A stretch of DNA of 30,000 nucleotides from Chromera velia (taxonomy: Eukaryota > Sar > Chromeraceae). Below, in pieces: positions 29,011 to 30,000 of the stretch; positions within the stretch are counted from its first letter, which is position 1; the number at the start of each line of letters is the position of its first letter. The notes below the pieces were generated by a model. The model was not told the origin of the DNA and did not search any database. It saw only the letters and a list, made by a program, of their open reading frames with translations. The stretch lies in NCBI GenBank assembly GCA_018398765.1, contig JAHBMJ010005166.1:1380-31379 (forward strand), read 5' to 3'. The translations under genes and the position numbers were made by a program.

Positions 29011-30000
29011 CCCCTGTTTTAGCTCTATATGCTAGGGTATTTGACTATTTCAATTACGATTAAGATTTTATAGGTAAGATCATACAAAACATATAATAAA
29101 AATATAGATTACATAAATATTTCAGGCTAAAGGAACGTGGTTCATCTTAAAAAGCTTAAATCCGGTGAAATTAAGTGTGATTATAGGAAAAAATAATTAT
29201 ATGCCCCCCCTTTTATGGTATGTCTCTTACAACTGATTACGGATTACGAGATTACGGCATCTTTTGAAAGACTACCAATATTTTTTTTCCTTGCATGCCG
29301 TCACCCATCTCCCAGAAAGCACAAGGATTCCCACTGTAGCTCATACAAAAGACAATAAGAATTATTAATTCTCTTCTTCTGCAGTCTTTTGAGCGCCTAT
29401 CAAGGATTCAGGCTAGGGATTCAGGGATAAAGGGAGGGGGGGAGACTGTTAGGGAGACTGATGGAAGAGGTGTTGAGTTGACTACTCAGCCTCTCTCGGG
29501 AGGCCGCAGAGCAATAACAGCCGCTGCGAGCCTGGTTCTATTGCAGCCCAAAAATTAATCAATTTACCTTAATACTATTGGTCTTGCTACTGTTTTTTAT
29601 TGATTGCACCATGTAAAAGTCATAGGAAAAGACTAGGGAAAAAGTTTGTTTATGGAGGAGGATGAGCTGCAAAAAGTCAAAGAAGCGTTCAAAAAGCTCC
29701 TCATGAAGGACTCTGGTGTTACCATGGATGTTGAGATTGAAGTCTAGTGATGACATTGTCGCATCATGACGGTTTTTTTTTATTTTTTGAAGGAGGGTCC
29801 AGGGAGGGGGGCTGTTTACCCCATTTTACTATATATTATGGATTACGAGTTTATGAGCCCTTTCTAAATATCACCTGGAGACAAGACTTTCATCGCAGAT
29901 TGCAAGCAAACCAGTGAGCATTCTGATGAGATGTTGACTTTGTTTGAAGTAATTTAATGTAATAAGTCCTAAAAAAATGGTTTTTAGTGTAGAGGTGGCA
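29011..30000. other. AT-rich tail, no supported gene
   Basis: Mostly AT-rich with homopolymer runs. The phrase GGATTACGAG occurs at about 29240 and 29840. Nothing else was recognised apart from a short ORF noted separately. Confidence 0.5.
29652..29747 (+). CDS. Possible small ORF or terminal exon, 31 codons
   Basis: Reads MEEDELQKVKEAFKKLLMKD and ends VEIEV then TAG. The charged amphipathic pattern looks more protein-like than the surrounding AT-rich DNA, and it could be the last exon of a gene or an element remnant. No family is recognised and chance cannot be excluded. Confidence 0.15.
   Translation: MEEDELQKVKEAFKKLLMKDSGVTMDVEIEV

Noticed and set aside
1-30000. CRISPR array, tRNA or rRNA genes
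   Set aside because: Tandem repeats here are microsatellites without spacers; no tRNA cloverleaf or rRNA signature was recognised by eye. A tRNA scan was not possible.

Overview
The window is nuclear DNA of a eukaryote, most likely a unicellular alga or other protist. Three protein-coding genes are split by an intron or intronless. They are separated by long stretches of tetranucleotide microsatellites and by retroelements and transposons of several classes. There are no bacterial-style operons, ribosome binding sites or rRNA. The mix (mostly intronless genes, G-tract-rich coding sequence, GTCT/CTTT/TATG repeats, Ty3, copia, hAT and a protist-type non-LTR reverse transcriptase) would suit a chromerid or stramenopile alga. 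That assignment is inference only; the sequence does not name the organism.

Layout. 1-966: microsatellite-rich flank. 967-2784 (+): two-exon 2-oxoglutarate/Fe(II) dioxygenase gene, whose 687-bp intron carries a copy of a dispersed repeat found again at 16.27-16.48 kb. 2785-5805: no gene, many simple repeats. 5811-7068 (+): internally deleted Ty1/copia element with a 5-bp target duplication. 7122-8766: non-autonomous hAT-like DNA transposon with an 8-bp target duplication and a BED-finger-like protein relic on the minus strand. 8767-11300: AT-rich, with one gag-like coiled-coil ORF. 13404-14369 (-): intronless aquaporin. 15.77-16.49 kb: cluster of a short dispersed repeat. 17213-19039 (+): intronless protein farnesyltransferase beta subunit with a large low-complexity insert. 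19648-26587 (-): nearly full-length Ty3/gypsy LTR retrotransposon, 6940 bp, bounded by CTAGA duplications. 27248-29010 (+): decayed non-LTR reverse transcriptase. 29010-30000: AT-rich tail without a supported gene.

The three host genes are unrelated in function (an oxidoreductase, a water channel and a protein prenylation enzyme) and each has its own strand and flanks, so no functional cluster is implied. The best material for a second look is in the Ty3 element. Its coding frame survives over about 5.7 kb without a net indel, but it is interrupted by 15 stop codons. Every one can be reached by a C-to-T change on the coding strand (CAA, CAG or CGA to TAA, TAG or TGA), and several sit exactly where the reverse transcriptase or RNase H family has Gln or Arg. 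Its two LTRs differ, by my eye alignment, by transitions only. Gag and pol are joined by a textbook -1 frameshift cassette: a G GGA AAC heptamer in the gag frame, a 6-nt spacer and a 7-bp hairpin. Strand-biased cytosine deamination (or a targeted defence producing it) is the leading explanation for the stops and is testable.
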